The notes: generated from the sequence alone by a model not told the origin. A DNA stretch of 21,359 bases from an uncultured Chlorobiota bacterium (GCA_947311265.1 CAMZKQ010000214.1:1-21359); one strand, 5' to 3'; shown: positions 12,963-21,093, counted from the stretch's first letter. Made by a program: numbers and translations.

Positions 12963-14068
12963 TGAATAAAGCAGCTAAAATATATATTGCTGGGCATAAA
13001 GGCTTAGTAGGAAGTGCTATCTTACGCAACTTAAAAGCAAAAGGCTACTCCAACTTTGTATATTCCGATAGGGCAACTTGCGACCTAACAAACACAGAAG
13101 CAGTAAAATCCTTTTTTGAAAAAAATAAACCTGAATATGTATTTTTGGCCGCTGCAAAAGTAGGCGGAATTGTAGCCAATAATACCTATAGAGCACAATT
13201 TATTTTTGAGAATTTACAGATGCAAAATAACCTCATTCACCAAAGCTACCGCTCTGGTGTAAAGAAACTTATGTTCTTAGGCAGCTCATGTATTTACCCA
13301 AAAATGAGCCCCCAGCCCATGCAGGAAAACCACCTACTAACCGATACGCTTGAATACACCAACGAGCCATACGCCATAGCCAAAATTGCAGGAATAAAAA
13401 TGTGCGAAAGCTATAATTTACAATATGGCACAAACTTTATTTCGGTAATGCCAACCAACCTATTTGGCCAAAATGATAACTTTGATTTAGAAAAATCGCA
13501 CGTGCTGCCCGCACTTATCCGTAAAATGCACCTTGCAAAAGCTATTGCAGAAGACAACTGGAACAGCTTAAAAATAGACCTTGATAAAAGACCAATAGAA
13601 GGCATATCAGGAAAAGAAAGCCAAGAGAAAATCGTGCAGATTTTAAAAAAATACGGCATAACAAAAACAGCAGTCGAACTTTGGGGCAGCGGTACTCCTA
13701 AACGTGAATTTTTACACTCCGACGACTTAGCCGATGCCTGTACATTTTTAATGGAAAATCTTGATTTTAAAACGATTTTAAAAAAAGAATACAAGGCAGA
13801 AAATATAAGCTTCCCATTCACTTCTGTACCAGTGAGAAATACCCACATCAATATTGGTTCTGGTAAAGATATATCCATAAAAGAACTTGCAGAACTAATT
13901 AAAAATGATGTAGTTGGATACAAAGGTGAAATTGTTTGGGACAGCAATAAGCCAGACGGAACACCCCGTAAACTAATGAGTACCGACAAGCTATTTGCTT
14001 ATGGTTGGCAACCCAAAATAACTTTTAAAGCCGGCATTTTAGCCGTTTATAAAAGCTATACTGCTTAA
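12962..14068 (+). CDS. fcl: GDP-L-fucose synthase (GDP-4-keto-6-deoxy-D-mannose epimerase/reductase)
   Basis: Converts GDP-4-keto-6-deoxymannose to GDP-L-fucose with NADPH, supplying fucose for surface polysaccharide. The short-chain dehydrogenase features are intact: dinucleotide-binding GHKGLVG (11-17), the Ser of LGSSCIYP (106-113), the Tyr137/Lys141 pair in NEPYAIAKIAG, and the extra Cys110 and His180 that serve epimerisation in the E. coli enzyme (its Cys109 and His179). At 368 residues it is longer than the usual ~310-320. The extra length lies in two places: about 195-238 (SLKIDLDKRPIEGISG region) and about 266-292. Bacteroidota versions often carry such inserts. The partner gmd is not in the window. 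It is coupled to the NTF2-like lipoprotein gene by TAATG; nothing else in the window is a glycan gene. Confidence 0.94.
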   Translation: MNKAAKIYIAGHKGLVGSAILRNLKAKGYSNFVYSDRATCDLTNTEAVKSFFEKNKPEYVFLAAAKVGGIVANNTYRAQFIFENLQMQNNLIHQSYRSGVKKLMFLGSSCIYPKMSPQPMQENHLLTDTLEYTNEPYAIAKIAGIKMCESYNLQYGTNFISVMPTNLFGQNDNFDLEKSHVLPALIRKMHLAKAIAEDNWNSLKIDLDKRPIEGISGKESQEKIVQILKKYGITKTAVELWGSGTPKREFLHSDDLADACTFLMENLDFKTILKKEYKAENISFPFTSVPVRNTHINIGSGKDISIKELAELIKNDVVGYKGEIVWDSNKPDGTPRKLMSTDKLFAYGWQPKITFKAGILAVYKSYTA

Positions 14069-14142
14069 TAATATCAAAAATTAAACCCTTTGGCGTGGTA
14101 GTTGCAATAATATAAAAAAAGCCATACAGGAACAACAACAAG

Positions 14143-15804
14143 ATGCCCAAAGAAAAATCAACAGTTTTAGTTATCGACGATGTTTTTGCAAACCTGATGA
14201 TTATAGAAGATCTGCTAGAACAAGATGATATAGAAGTACTTACTGCCGAAAATGGTAGCCTAGGCTTAGCTTCTGCTGTAGCTAATTTGCCCGATTTAAT
14301 CCTGCTCGATATAATAATGCCCGGGCAGAATGGCTTTGAAGTTTGTCAAGTTTTAAAAGCAGATGAAAAAACACAGAATATCCCAGTCATTTTCTTATCA
14401 GGGAGAGATAATACCGAAGACATTGTAAAAGGATTTGAAGTAGGAGCAGTAGATTATGTACGGAAACCCTTTCACGCTAAAGAGTTGCTCGCCAGAGTGA
14501 GGACACACTTAGAGTTAAAGCACTACAAAGATGCAGTAGAAGAGCAGAACCGAAAACTTAGAAAAGAAGTAGCAAGCAGAAAAAAAGCACAAAAAGCCCT
14601 TAGAGATAACGAAATAAAGTACAGCGGACTAATAACAGGGCTTAGTGATGCCGTTTTTCGGGTACGTTACCCTGAAAATATTTACGATTACATAAGCCCA
14701 GCAGCAAGCAAAGTATTCGGGTATTCTAAAAATAATTTTTATAAGACCCCCGACTTTATAAGTAAAATTATCCACCCAGATTATGCGGATTATTACAGGG
14801 ATACCATTGAAACCGATTGGGGAGTAGCCCCAACAATGAAGTACAAAGTAATTGACCCAGAGGGCAATGAGCGTTGGATTATTCAAGCAAATAAAGGGCG
14901 GTTTAATAAAGACGGTAAACTAGTAGCTATCGAAGGAATTTACCGGAATATTACCACAGAAGAGGAACTTGCTAAGCAAAAAAATAAGCTTGAAAAAATA
15001 AATAAAAACATAACGTCAAGTATCCGTTATGCACAATTTATACAAAAAGCAGTACTCCCATCTACCGATTTTTTAAAACAGTTTATCCCTGAAAATTTTA
15101 TTTTATATATCCCTAGGGATATTGTTAGTGGTGATTTTTACTGGATAAAACAAGTTAATAATTTTGTAGCAATTGCTGCCGCAGATTGTACAGGGCACGG
15201 CGTACCAGGTGCCTTTATGAGCATGCTCGGTATTGCCCTTCTAAACGAAGTCGTTAGGCTAGATGAACACCCTACTGCCAACGGTATTTTAAATGAACTT
15301 CGCAAAAGAGTAAAGGCCTCTTTGCACCAAGAAAGTGTGCGTGGAGCAGGTACTGATGGTATGGATATGTCGCTCTGTATCATTGATATAGAAAATAAAC
15401 AAATTCAATATTCTGGTGCCAATAACCCCTTATTTATTATCCGTGAAAACGAAGAAGAAGGCACTTCCGAACTAATACATATTCGCCCAGACCGCATGCC
15501 AATTGGCGTATATATAAAAGAAAGACCGTTTACAAACCATGTAATACAACTCCAAACTAACGACCAAGTTTACCAGTTTACCGATGGGTTTATTGACCAA
15601 TTTGGGGGGCAGAGGCAAGAGAAATTTAAAATGAAGCGGTTTAAGAAATTACTTTTACAAATCCATAAACGCCCCATGGCAGAACAACAAGAATTGCTAT
15701 ACGAAAAGTTTGACCAGTGGCGAGGTGGAGTTGGGCAGCTAGACGATGTTATGATTATTGGCTTCAAAATCCTTGATAATTACGGGAATATTGATTTTTT
15801 CTAA
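14143..15804 (+). CDS. Response regulator with PAS and SpoIIE-type PP2C phosphatase domain
   Basis: A 553-residue cytoplasmic output protein. The receiver domain (about 5-125) has acidic pair Asp12/Asp13, phospho-acceptor Asp56 (DLILLDIIMPG), Ser86 and Lys108 (DYVRKPF). A helical linker (126-158) leads to a PAS domain (about 159-272, with YISPAASKVFGYS and IEGIYRNITTEEE). After a coiled linker there is the PP2C/SpoIIE domain (about 300-545) with metal aspartates at SGDFYW (Asp331), ADCTGHGVPGAFMS (Asp348), FTDGF (Asp481) and GQLDDVM (Asp534/535). Such proteins usually dephosphorylate an anti-sigma antagonist in a partner-switching pathway. No antagonist, anti-sigma or kinase is adjacent. The start is the ATG at 14143. 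It ends 9 bp before the convergent yraN gene, with no terminator between. Confidence 0.92.
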   Translation: MPKEKSTVLVIDDVFANLMIIEDLLEQDDIEVLTAENGSLGLASAVANLPDLILLDIIMPGQNGFEVCQVLKADEKTQNIPVIFLSGRDNTEDIVKGFEVGAVDYVRKPFHAKELLARVRTHLELKHYKDAVEEQNRKLRKEVASRKKAQKALRDNEIKYSGLITGLSDAVFRVRYPENIYDYISPAASKVFGYSKNNFYKTPDFISKIIHPDYADYYRDTIETDWGVAPTMKYKVIDPEGNERWIIQANKGRFNKDGKLVAIEGIYRNITTEEELAKQKNKLEKINKNITSSIRYAQFIQKAVLPSTDFLKQFIPENFILYIPRDIVSGDFYWIKQVNNFVAIAAADCTGHGVPGAFMSMLGIALLNEVVRLDEHPTANGILNELRKRVKASLHQESVRGAGTDGMDMSLCIIDIENKQIQYSGANNPLFIIRENEEEGTSELIHIRPDRMPIGVYIKERPFTNHVIQLQTNDQVYQFTDGFIDQFGGQRQEKFKMKRFKKLLLQIHKRPMAEQQELLYEKFDQWRGGVGQLDDVMIIGFKILDNYGNIDFF

Positions 15805-15813
15805 AAGCAAAGT

Positions 15814-16170
15814 TTAGAGTAAGGGGTAAAAAGCATCTTCTAAATGCTCAATCTCAAACCGCCCTTGCGAACCAACTATAGAGATAATATCAAAACGAGT
15901 TTCTAAATCAATTTCAAATTTATCAATATAAGCATTTGCAGCGTTTATTAAAAAGCGTTGCTTTTTTTTTGTAACTGCCTGAAATGGCTGCTCAAAATAG
16001 GTACCAGAGCGGCTCTTTACCTCTGCAATAATCAGAGTCTCATAATGTTCTGCAATCAAGTCGATTTCGTACCTGCCCGACCGCCAATTGCGAGCTAAAA
16101 TTTTATACCCTTTGTTTTTCAGGTACTCTGCGGCGGCATCTTCGCCCTCTTTTCCTAGTTTATTATTCAT
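15814..16170 (-). CDS. yraN: YraN family (UPF0102) endonuclease-like protein
   Basis: The 118-residue protein has the YraN architecture: helix LGKEGEDAAAEYLKNKGYKIL (Glu8 is conserved), NWRSGRYEIDLIAEH and IIAEVKSRSG. The PD-(D/E)xK-type residues are Asp37, Glu50 and Lys52. It is a predicted Holliday-junction-resolvase-like nuclease whose cellular role is not established. Length is typical. The ATG at 16170 opens the usual NNKLGKEGED start. Divergent from the DUF4412-like gene, 73 bp apart. Its 3' end faces the phosphatase gene. Confidence 0.9.
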   Translation of the reverse strand: MNNKLGKEGEDAAAEYLKNKGYKILARNWRSGRYEIDLIAEHYETLIIAEVKSRSGTYFEQPFQAVTKKKQRFLINAANAYIDKFEIDLETRFDIISIVGSQGRFEIEHLEDAFYPLL

Positions 16171-16176
16171 AGTAGC

Positions 16177-16207
16177 TTGCAGTTTACATATTTTTTCACT
16201 AAATTTG
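16177..16207 (+). promoter_or_regulatory. Bacteroidota-type promoter for the DUF4412-like gene
   Basis: TTG at 16177-16179 and TAAATTTG at 16200-16207 are spaced by exactly 20 bp. The start would be near 16214, 30 nt before the ATG at 16244. Confidence 0.55.
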
Positions 16208-16243
16208 AAAACTATTTGATGAAAAACTAATGTTTTCTGAAAT

Positions 16244-16903
16244 ATGAAACTATTTTACAAGCTACTACCAGTAATTTTTATTTTTAGCTCTCTCTCTTTT
16301 ATGGAGCCAGATATTAGTGCTCAAAAGTTTGAAGGTGAAATTTTATTTAAAAATAAAACAGGGCTTAATGTAGATTATACCCGCTATTTTGTAAAAGGTT
16401 GCCTAGTTAGAGTCGAAAGCCTGAACCATAAAAAAGAAGTCATTTCCTATTACATCATTAATACCTCTAATACAGAATCTGATTTTGTAAACCCACATCA
16501 AAAAATATACAAACATGAAACTAAGAGAAGAAAATTACCCGTTCCCGAAAATCAAAATTTCAGTATTAGCAAAACCGGAAATTCTAAGCAAATAAATGGG
16601 CAAAAATGCCATCAATGGATAGTGCTAAATAGAGAAAAAGAAACGAAGGTAATGTATTGGTTATCAGATAGTGGGGTGAATTGTTTTGGAGATATTATGG
16701 CAATTTTAAACAGCACAGAAAGAACGGCTTACTATTACCTACAAATCCCAAAATCAAACTCTCGCAACATATTTCCTTTGGAGATAGAGGAATTTTCATT
16801 AACAAGAGAACGGCGTATAACAATTACGCTAGAACAAATGAAAAAAAAGAAACTTAATGCAAGCTTTTTTGAGGTTCCAAAAGGCTATAAAATAATTCAT
16901 TAG
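16244..16903 (+). CDS. DUF4412-like secreted protein
   Basis: The 219 residues begin with a signal peptide (hydrophobic stretch LPVIFIFSSLSF, cleavage near PDISAQ). The mature chain opens KFEGEILFKNKTGLN and continues with strands, including the block SKTGNSKQINGQKCHQWIV (about 109-127). This is the DUF4412 pattern '(K)TG..K.I.G.KC..W.V', followed by an 'evMYWLSD' strand. Proteins of this type are periplasmic or outer-membrane-associated beta proteins of unknown function. A Lys/Arg-rich KRRKLPVPE segment (about 93-101) and a basic tail are unusual for the family. It has its own promoter and is not in an obvious operon. It ends 22 bp from the convergent J-domain gene. Family call tentative. 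Confidence 0.65.
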   Translation: MKLFYKLLPVIFIFSSLSFMEPDISAQKFEGEILFKNKTGLNVDYTRYFVKGCLVRVESLNHKKEVISYYIINTSNTESDFVNPHQKIYKHETKRRKLPVPENQNFSISKTGNSKQINGQKCHQWIVLNREKETKVMYWLSDSGVNCFGDIMAILNSTERTAYYYLQIPKSNSRNIFPLEIEEFSLTRERRITITLEQMKKKKLNASFFEVPKGYKIIH

Positions 16904-16925
16904 TCCTTTTTAGTTAGCTTAAAAT

Positions 16926-17648
16926 TTACGTTTTCTTTTTGCAAAGCAATTCATAAGCCCGAGTAATTTCCTTAAACTTCTCACTTGCATACTCTTTAGA
17001 AAAATGATTTCTTTCATGCAAGTCTGGGTGGTATTTTTTTGCCAACTTTCGATAGGCCTTTTTTATTTCCTCCAAATCCCCTCCCGTAATGCCAAGTCTT
17101 GTATAGGCTGCACTTTCAGCTTCTTTACAGCTACTTACAACAGAGTTGTTATTTGTACTTTGCTGATATTCAGTTTGTATATATGATGCTTTTATTTTGT
17201 TGTAAACTGGGGTACTAATTTTTAGTAAACTTTTTACTTCCCACAAGTAGGCTTGGTCGATAGAGGAGATGTTTAGTCTGCCAGATTTTGCTAACTTAAA
17301 TAAAAAAACGAGGCATTGTAAGCGTTCCTTATGCAACATTTCCGGGACACTAAGCCTACTTTTTTTTTGCCTTGCTAATGCTGCATTTAGCCGCTCGTTT
17401 ACAAGGCGTTTTTGGTGCAATTGAAATTGGCTAGAAAAATACCAGTACAAAAACTCCTTTTGTGCACCCGAAATTTGCCCATGCCTTTTTAAGTAAAAGG
17501 CAGTGATTGAAAAATAAATTTCGGATTTAGCAGTAAAGGATGCCGAAAAAAAAGACTTAAAGGCCTTGTTCAGTTTATTGAAATCCATCGTTGCGAGGTC
17601 GTAAATTATTAATATTGCAAGGAGGACAAATAGAATTATAATAACCAT
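16926..17648 (-). CDS. Membrane-anchored TerB-like/DnaJ-domain protein
   Basis: The 240-residue protein has an N-terminal membrane segment (about residues 1-17, MVIIILFVLLAILIIYD), so the J domain faces the cytoplasm. A TerB-like helical region (about 40-75, SEIYFSITAFYLKRHGQIS) follows, then a long helical linker (76-175). The C-terminal J domain (about 182-238) has KLAKKYHPDLH with the HPD motif at 207-209. J domains stimulate the ATPase of DnaK. The order (membrane anchor, TerB-like, terminal J domain) is that of DjlA. It starts 5 bp after the stop of the MBL gene, so both are probably transcribed together from upstream of 18418. No zinc-finger or client-binding domain is present, which fits a specialised co-chaperone rather than general DnaJ. 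Confidence 0.85.
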   Translation of the reverse strand: MVIIILFVLLAILIIYDLATMDFNKLNKAFKSFFSASFTAKSEIYFSITAFYLKRHGQISGAQKEFLYWYFSSQFQLHQKRLVNERLNAALARQKKSRLSVPEMLHKERLQCLVFLFKLAKSGRLNISSIDQAYLWEVKSLLKISTPVYNKIKASYIQTEYQQSTNNNSVVSSCKEAESAAYTRLGITGGDLEEIKKAYRKLAKKYHPDLHERNHFSKEYASEKFKEITRAYELLCKKKT

Positions 17649-17653
17649 TGGCT

Positions 17654-18418
17654 TTAAATTTCTAGTTGAAGCTCATCAAAAGCCGGGTAAATATTCTTTG
17701 GGAGTAGTTGCCTTAGTGTTGAAATTTCAGGCATCTCGTGGCTACAATGCGTAAGAAATGCCTTTTGAGGGGCTACTTTTTTTATTATCGCTAATGCCTC
17801 GCTTAATATAAAGTGAGAGATGTGTTCAGACTCTCGTAAGGCATTAATTACAAATACTTTACTGCCTTTTATTTTCTCAAGTTCTATCTCTGAAATATAA
17901 TTCATATCAGTAATATAAGTAAACTCTTCGATACGAAAACCCAAAACGGGCAATTTATAATGCAATCCCCTTATCGGGATAATTTTAAGATTATCAATAT
18001 AAAAAGGGCTGTTTTTAATTTCGCATAAATTCATCTCCGGAAGTCCAGGGTATTTTTTATTGGCAAAAACATAGGCAAAATCATGTTCCTTTAATGTGTT
18101 ACACACTCTTTTTTCGGCATAAATATCAATGGCTTTGCCCTGCTTGAAATTATATGGACGAATATCGTCCAGACCGCCAATGTGATCTTTGTGCTCATGG
18201 GTGAGCAGAATGGCATCGAGCTGCTCTGGGTTAGCTCGTAGCATTTGTTGGCGAAAATCTGGCCCTGCATCTATCACAATTGTTTTTCCTGCCACCTCTA
18301 TAAGTAAAGAGCTGCGTAGCCGCTTATTCTGGCTATTGCCAGAAATACAAACTTTGCATTTGCAGCCTATAACTGGTACGCCTTGCGAAGTGCCTGTGCC
18401 TAGAAATGTTATTTTCAC
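17654..18418 (-). CDS. MBL-fold metal-dependent hydrolase, PhnP-like
   Basis: A 254-residue metallo-beta-lactamase-fold enzyme. The opening MKITFLGTGTSQGVPVIGC, with the Cys19-x-Cys21-x-x-Cys24 cluster, matches PhnP-type phosphodiesterases, where it binds a structural zinc. The metal-binding motif is THEHKDH (73-79). Asp50 (IDAGPDF), the YITDMNYIS aspartate (about 168-176) and LTHCSHEM supply further ligands. PhnP acts on cyclic phosphodiester ribose in phosphonate breakdown, but no phn genes are here, and Bacteroidota commonly carry this protein alone, so its substrate is unknown. The ATG at 18418 is chosen because the typical MKITFLGTG start follows at once. Its stop is 5 bp from the J-domain gene. 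No clear promoter found on this strand. Confidence 0.92.
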   Translation of the reverse strand: MKITFLGTGTSQGVPVIGCKCKVCISGNSQNKRLRSSLLIEVAGKTIVIDAGPDFRQQMLRANPEQLDAILLTHEHKDHIGGLDDIRPYNFKQGKAIDIYAEKRVCNTLKEHDFAYVFANKKYPGLPEMNLCEIKNSPFYIDNLKIIPIRGLHYKLPVLGFRIEEFTYITDMNYISEIELEKIKGSKVFVINALRESEHISHFILSEALAIIKKVAPQKAFLTHCSHEMPEISTLRQLLPKNIYPAFDELQLEI

Positions 18419-18555
18419 AATATTAGGTTTAATTAATCCAAATAATTAGCTGAGTAGGTATATTGTAAAATTAGAAAAAAAGCTGGACTACTCTCTGCTA
18501 TTGTAACTCAAATTATAAAAAAAGCTACACCTCTTCGGAAGTTTGTTAAATTTAC

Positions 18556-18563
18556 TATTTTTG
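18556..18563 (+). promoter_or_regulatory. -7 element ahead of the APP1-like phosphatase gene
   Basis: TATTTTTG fits TAnnTTTG. A TTC (18534-18536) sits 19 bp upstream where TTG would be expected. Transcription would start near 18570. This rules out the TTG codon at 18543 as a start and supports the ATG at 18579. Confidence 0.35.
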
Positions 18564-18578
18564 TTTCAAAAAAATAGT

Positions 18579-19166
18579 ATGATAAATAAACTTCTACTGC
18601 TAAGTTGCGTCATTATTTATTGTGTGAATGTTAAGGCACAAGAGTTTCAAAATACTCTAATAATAAGCGATTTAGACAATACTTATAAGGTTACAAAAGG
18701 GAGGACTTTTGTGGGCGATTTTAAAAATATCCTATTTAGTAAAAAATCTTATAAAGGAATGCCTGAATTATTTTCTGATTTTAAGAAGGGCGCTGCAAGG
18801 GTTGTTTTTTTAACTAATCAAACCAAGTTGGCAGAAAATAATGTACTAAAAATGTTGGAAAAAGATAAAGTGAGCTACGATACAATTCTTTTTAGAAGCT
18901 CCATTTTTAAAAGCGGAAAAAAACATAAAAAAGTAGCAATAGAGCAGTTAATAAATAAAAACTCCGAGTTTAAGGTCATTCTTATGGGCGATAATTTAGG
19001 GGCTGATGCAAATATTTATAAAGCAATACACAAGAAATATCCGACTAAAATATTAGCGATTTATATCCGACCTATTACAAAAAAAAAGTTGCCAGAAGGA
19101 GTTATTACCTATAAAACCACCTATGATATTAGAATTTCAGAAGCACTATTTGAGCGAAATTGGTAA
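18579..19166 (+). CDS. Secreted HAD-superfamily phosphatase, APP1/DUF2183-like
   Basis: The start is the ATG at 18579; a longer frame back to a TTG at 18543 would precede a normal signal peptide and lie across the -7 box. The 195 residues start with a signal peptide (cleavage after VNVKA or KAQ). The HAD motif I is ISDLDNT, with Asp31 and Asp33 of the DxDxT signature. The later blocks are VVFLTNQTKLAENN (motif II region), KKHKKVAIEQLI, and ILMGDNLGADANIYKAIHKKYP...LAIYIR. This whole set is the pattern of the APP1 (DUF2183) phosphatidate phosphatase catalytic domain. The motif II 'SxSP' of many APP1 proteins is TNQT here. The product is predicted to sit in the periplasm; the substrate may be a phospholipid or phosphorylated sugar. 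It ends 2 bp from the convergent MutS-like gene. Confidence 0.75.
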   Translation: MINKLLLLSCVIIYCVNVKAQEFQNTLIISDLDNTYKVTKGRTFVGDFKNILFSKKSYKGMPELFSDFKKGAARVVFLTNQTKLAENNVLKMLEKDKVSYDTILFRSSIFKSGKKHKKVAIEQLINKNSEFKVILMGDNLGADANIYKAIHKKYPTKILAIYIRPITKKKLPEGVITYKTTYDIRISEALFERNW

Positions 19167-19168
19167 AT

Positions 19169-20979
19169 TTATTGGCTGATAATGCCATATTTTCTCATTA
19201 GGAAAACGGCATTTAAGTTTTGGCTAACCCCCTCTTTTAGAGTGTAATCGAAAGTTAATTTGCCGTCATTAATTGCGGCTTCAAAGCGTCTGTTTATTAT
19301 ATTTTTAGGGTATTGCTCAATAAGGTTGCCAAGTTCAATATCATGGGTGGCGACCAAGCCAGAGGCTTTAAATTGAATAAGTTGCTCTATTAGCCCACGT
19401 GAGCCAGCGTGTTTGTCTTTGGAGTTTGTGCCACGCAACATTTCATCTAAGATTATAAATAATTTTTCGCCAGATTTTAACTTTTCAATCATTTTTTTTA
19501 GCCGTTGTAACTCGGCGAAAAAATAGGATTCATTTTTATGCAAGGAGTCTGATGCTCTTACACTTGTGAAAATATTTATGGGTGAAAAAGTATATTCATC
19601 AGCACATACAGGAGCACCAGTAGCTGCCAAAATAAGGTTAGTTCCTGTGGAACGCAAAAAAGTACTTTTGCCTGCCATATTGGCACCGGTAACAATAGCC
19701 ATTTGCTGCAAGCCACCTAACTGAAAACTATTAGACACCCGAACTGTGTGGTGCAATAGCGGGTGCCCGCCATTTTTTATATCTAATTCAAAAGCTTTTT
19801 CAGAAAGTTTTGGGGTGCAAAATGAGGGGTTATTATTGGCATAATTAGCGAATGAAAAAATGGCATCAAACTCAGCAATAACCGAGAACCAATTTGTAAA
19901 ACTGGGTAAGATACTTGTTTTTAGATTTTCCAGTTTTACCATTAATTGTAAATCTTGCATAATAAAAAAGTTGCTTAATACGGCATAAATTAAATTCATC
20001 CTATTATCGAAAGATTTTACAACTTTTTTTAGGGCTTTAATTTTTGTGCTGGCTTGTAAGTTTTCGGACTTTAATTGTTCCTGCAAATCAATAAGGTATT
20101 TTGATGTAAATGTTTCATTTTCAATAATATTCAATAGCTTTTCGTACATTAAAAGTGCATTGGCTGTTTTTGAAGTTCGGTTGTGAGCGGCATTAATTTT
20201 TTTCAGAAAACTACCTACTATCATTAATTGTATAATTCCTGCACCAATAACAATTTCGCCAGGAAGGTAACCAAGCATGGAAATAATAGAGACTATAATT
20301 ACTATAACAGGGGCTATTTTAAGCACAATAAGTAACCATTTTTTATTGATAAATTCCAATGGGAATTTAATCCATTCTTGCATTTTATGGGTGAAATTAT
20401 CTGCGTTTCCTCTACCAAGGTCTGCTTTCTGTAAATCATGCCCTCGGATTGGAAATGTTGCCTATAATCTACTTTTTTAGCAAGCTCTTTAATTGCAATT
20501 TGCCTGTTTTTTATGTTTAAAATGTCCTTATCTATTGTCGTTAGGTTTTCTGCAAGCCTTATTTTTCCTTGCAAAGTACAGGTTCTATTAAGGTATTGAA
20601 AAATTGAACCCGCCCCAAAGACATCTAAATCAGAAGTGTAATTATGGTCGTAATTGATAAATTCTTTGCCTTTATGGAATTGCTCAAAACTGCCGTTAAT
20701 ACAGGCTATTTCATCTGTGTTTAGTTGTATTAATGCGTTTTGTTTTTTGATTTTAACCTTTAGCTGGCTACTTTTCTGAACAAAGTACATAAAAATAAAA
20801 AGTAAACTACTGCCTCCGAGCGAGGCATAGAGCATTGATTTTGACCAAAGTACCCAACAAATTGCAATAGCAGAAAAGAAAGCAACTGCTCTTATTATTG
20901 CAGTAATCCTATTTTGTTTGACCAGTAAAAATAAATCCTTCTCAGCTTGTTGTATATTCTGTTTGTATTTTTGTTCCAT
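19169..20979 (-). pseudogene. MutS-family membrane ATPase gene with a single-base frameshift
   Basis: Two overlapping frames encode one protein. The first (from ATG 20979) has two membrane helices (about residues 27-66) and the start of the linker, up to DYRQHFQSEG. The second carries two more membrane helices, a MutS core lever region, HPLL, Walker A TGANMAGKST, Walker B LFIILDEMLRGTNS and VATHDIELGN, and ends at 19169. The segment 20979-19169 is 1811 bases, so adding one base gives 1812 and 603 residues, near the length I recall for the Bacteroidota membrane-bound MutS homologues. Adding a G to the G-run (CCC at 20441-20443 on the + strand) gives FQSEGHDLQKADLG, which continues smoothly. 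These proteins lack the mismatch-binding domain, so a mismatch-repair role is unlikely. Possible sequencing error. Confidence 0.85.
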
Positions 20980-21093
20980 AATAAAATGTGCATAAGAGTT
21001 AAAATGCCTTTGTTAAACCCAATAATTTTACTACAAAGGAAATCTTTTTTATCTAAATGCTGAATTTTTTATTCTATGCACAACATATTTTAT

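Noticed and set aside
18543..18578. TTG start giving 12 extra N-terminal residues for the APP1-like gene
   Set aside because: It overlaps the -7 box and would put MLNLLFLFQKNS before a complete signal peptide; the ATG at 18579 is better.
20338..20344. A AAA AAT slippery heptamer (minus strand) as a programmed -1 frameshift in the MutS-like gene
   Set aside because: The frame entered well before this site (MQEWIKFPLEF) already looks like the real protein, while the frame-one reading there (KCKNGLNSHWN) does not, so the break lies upstream.
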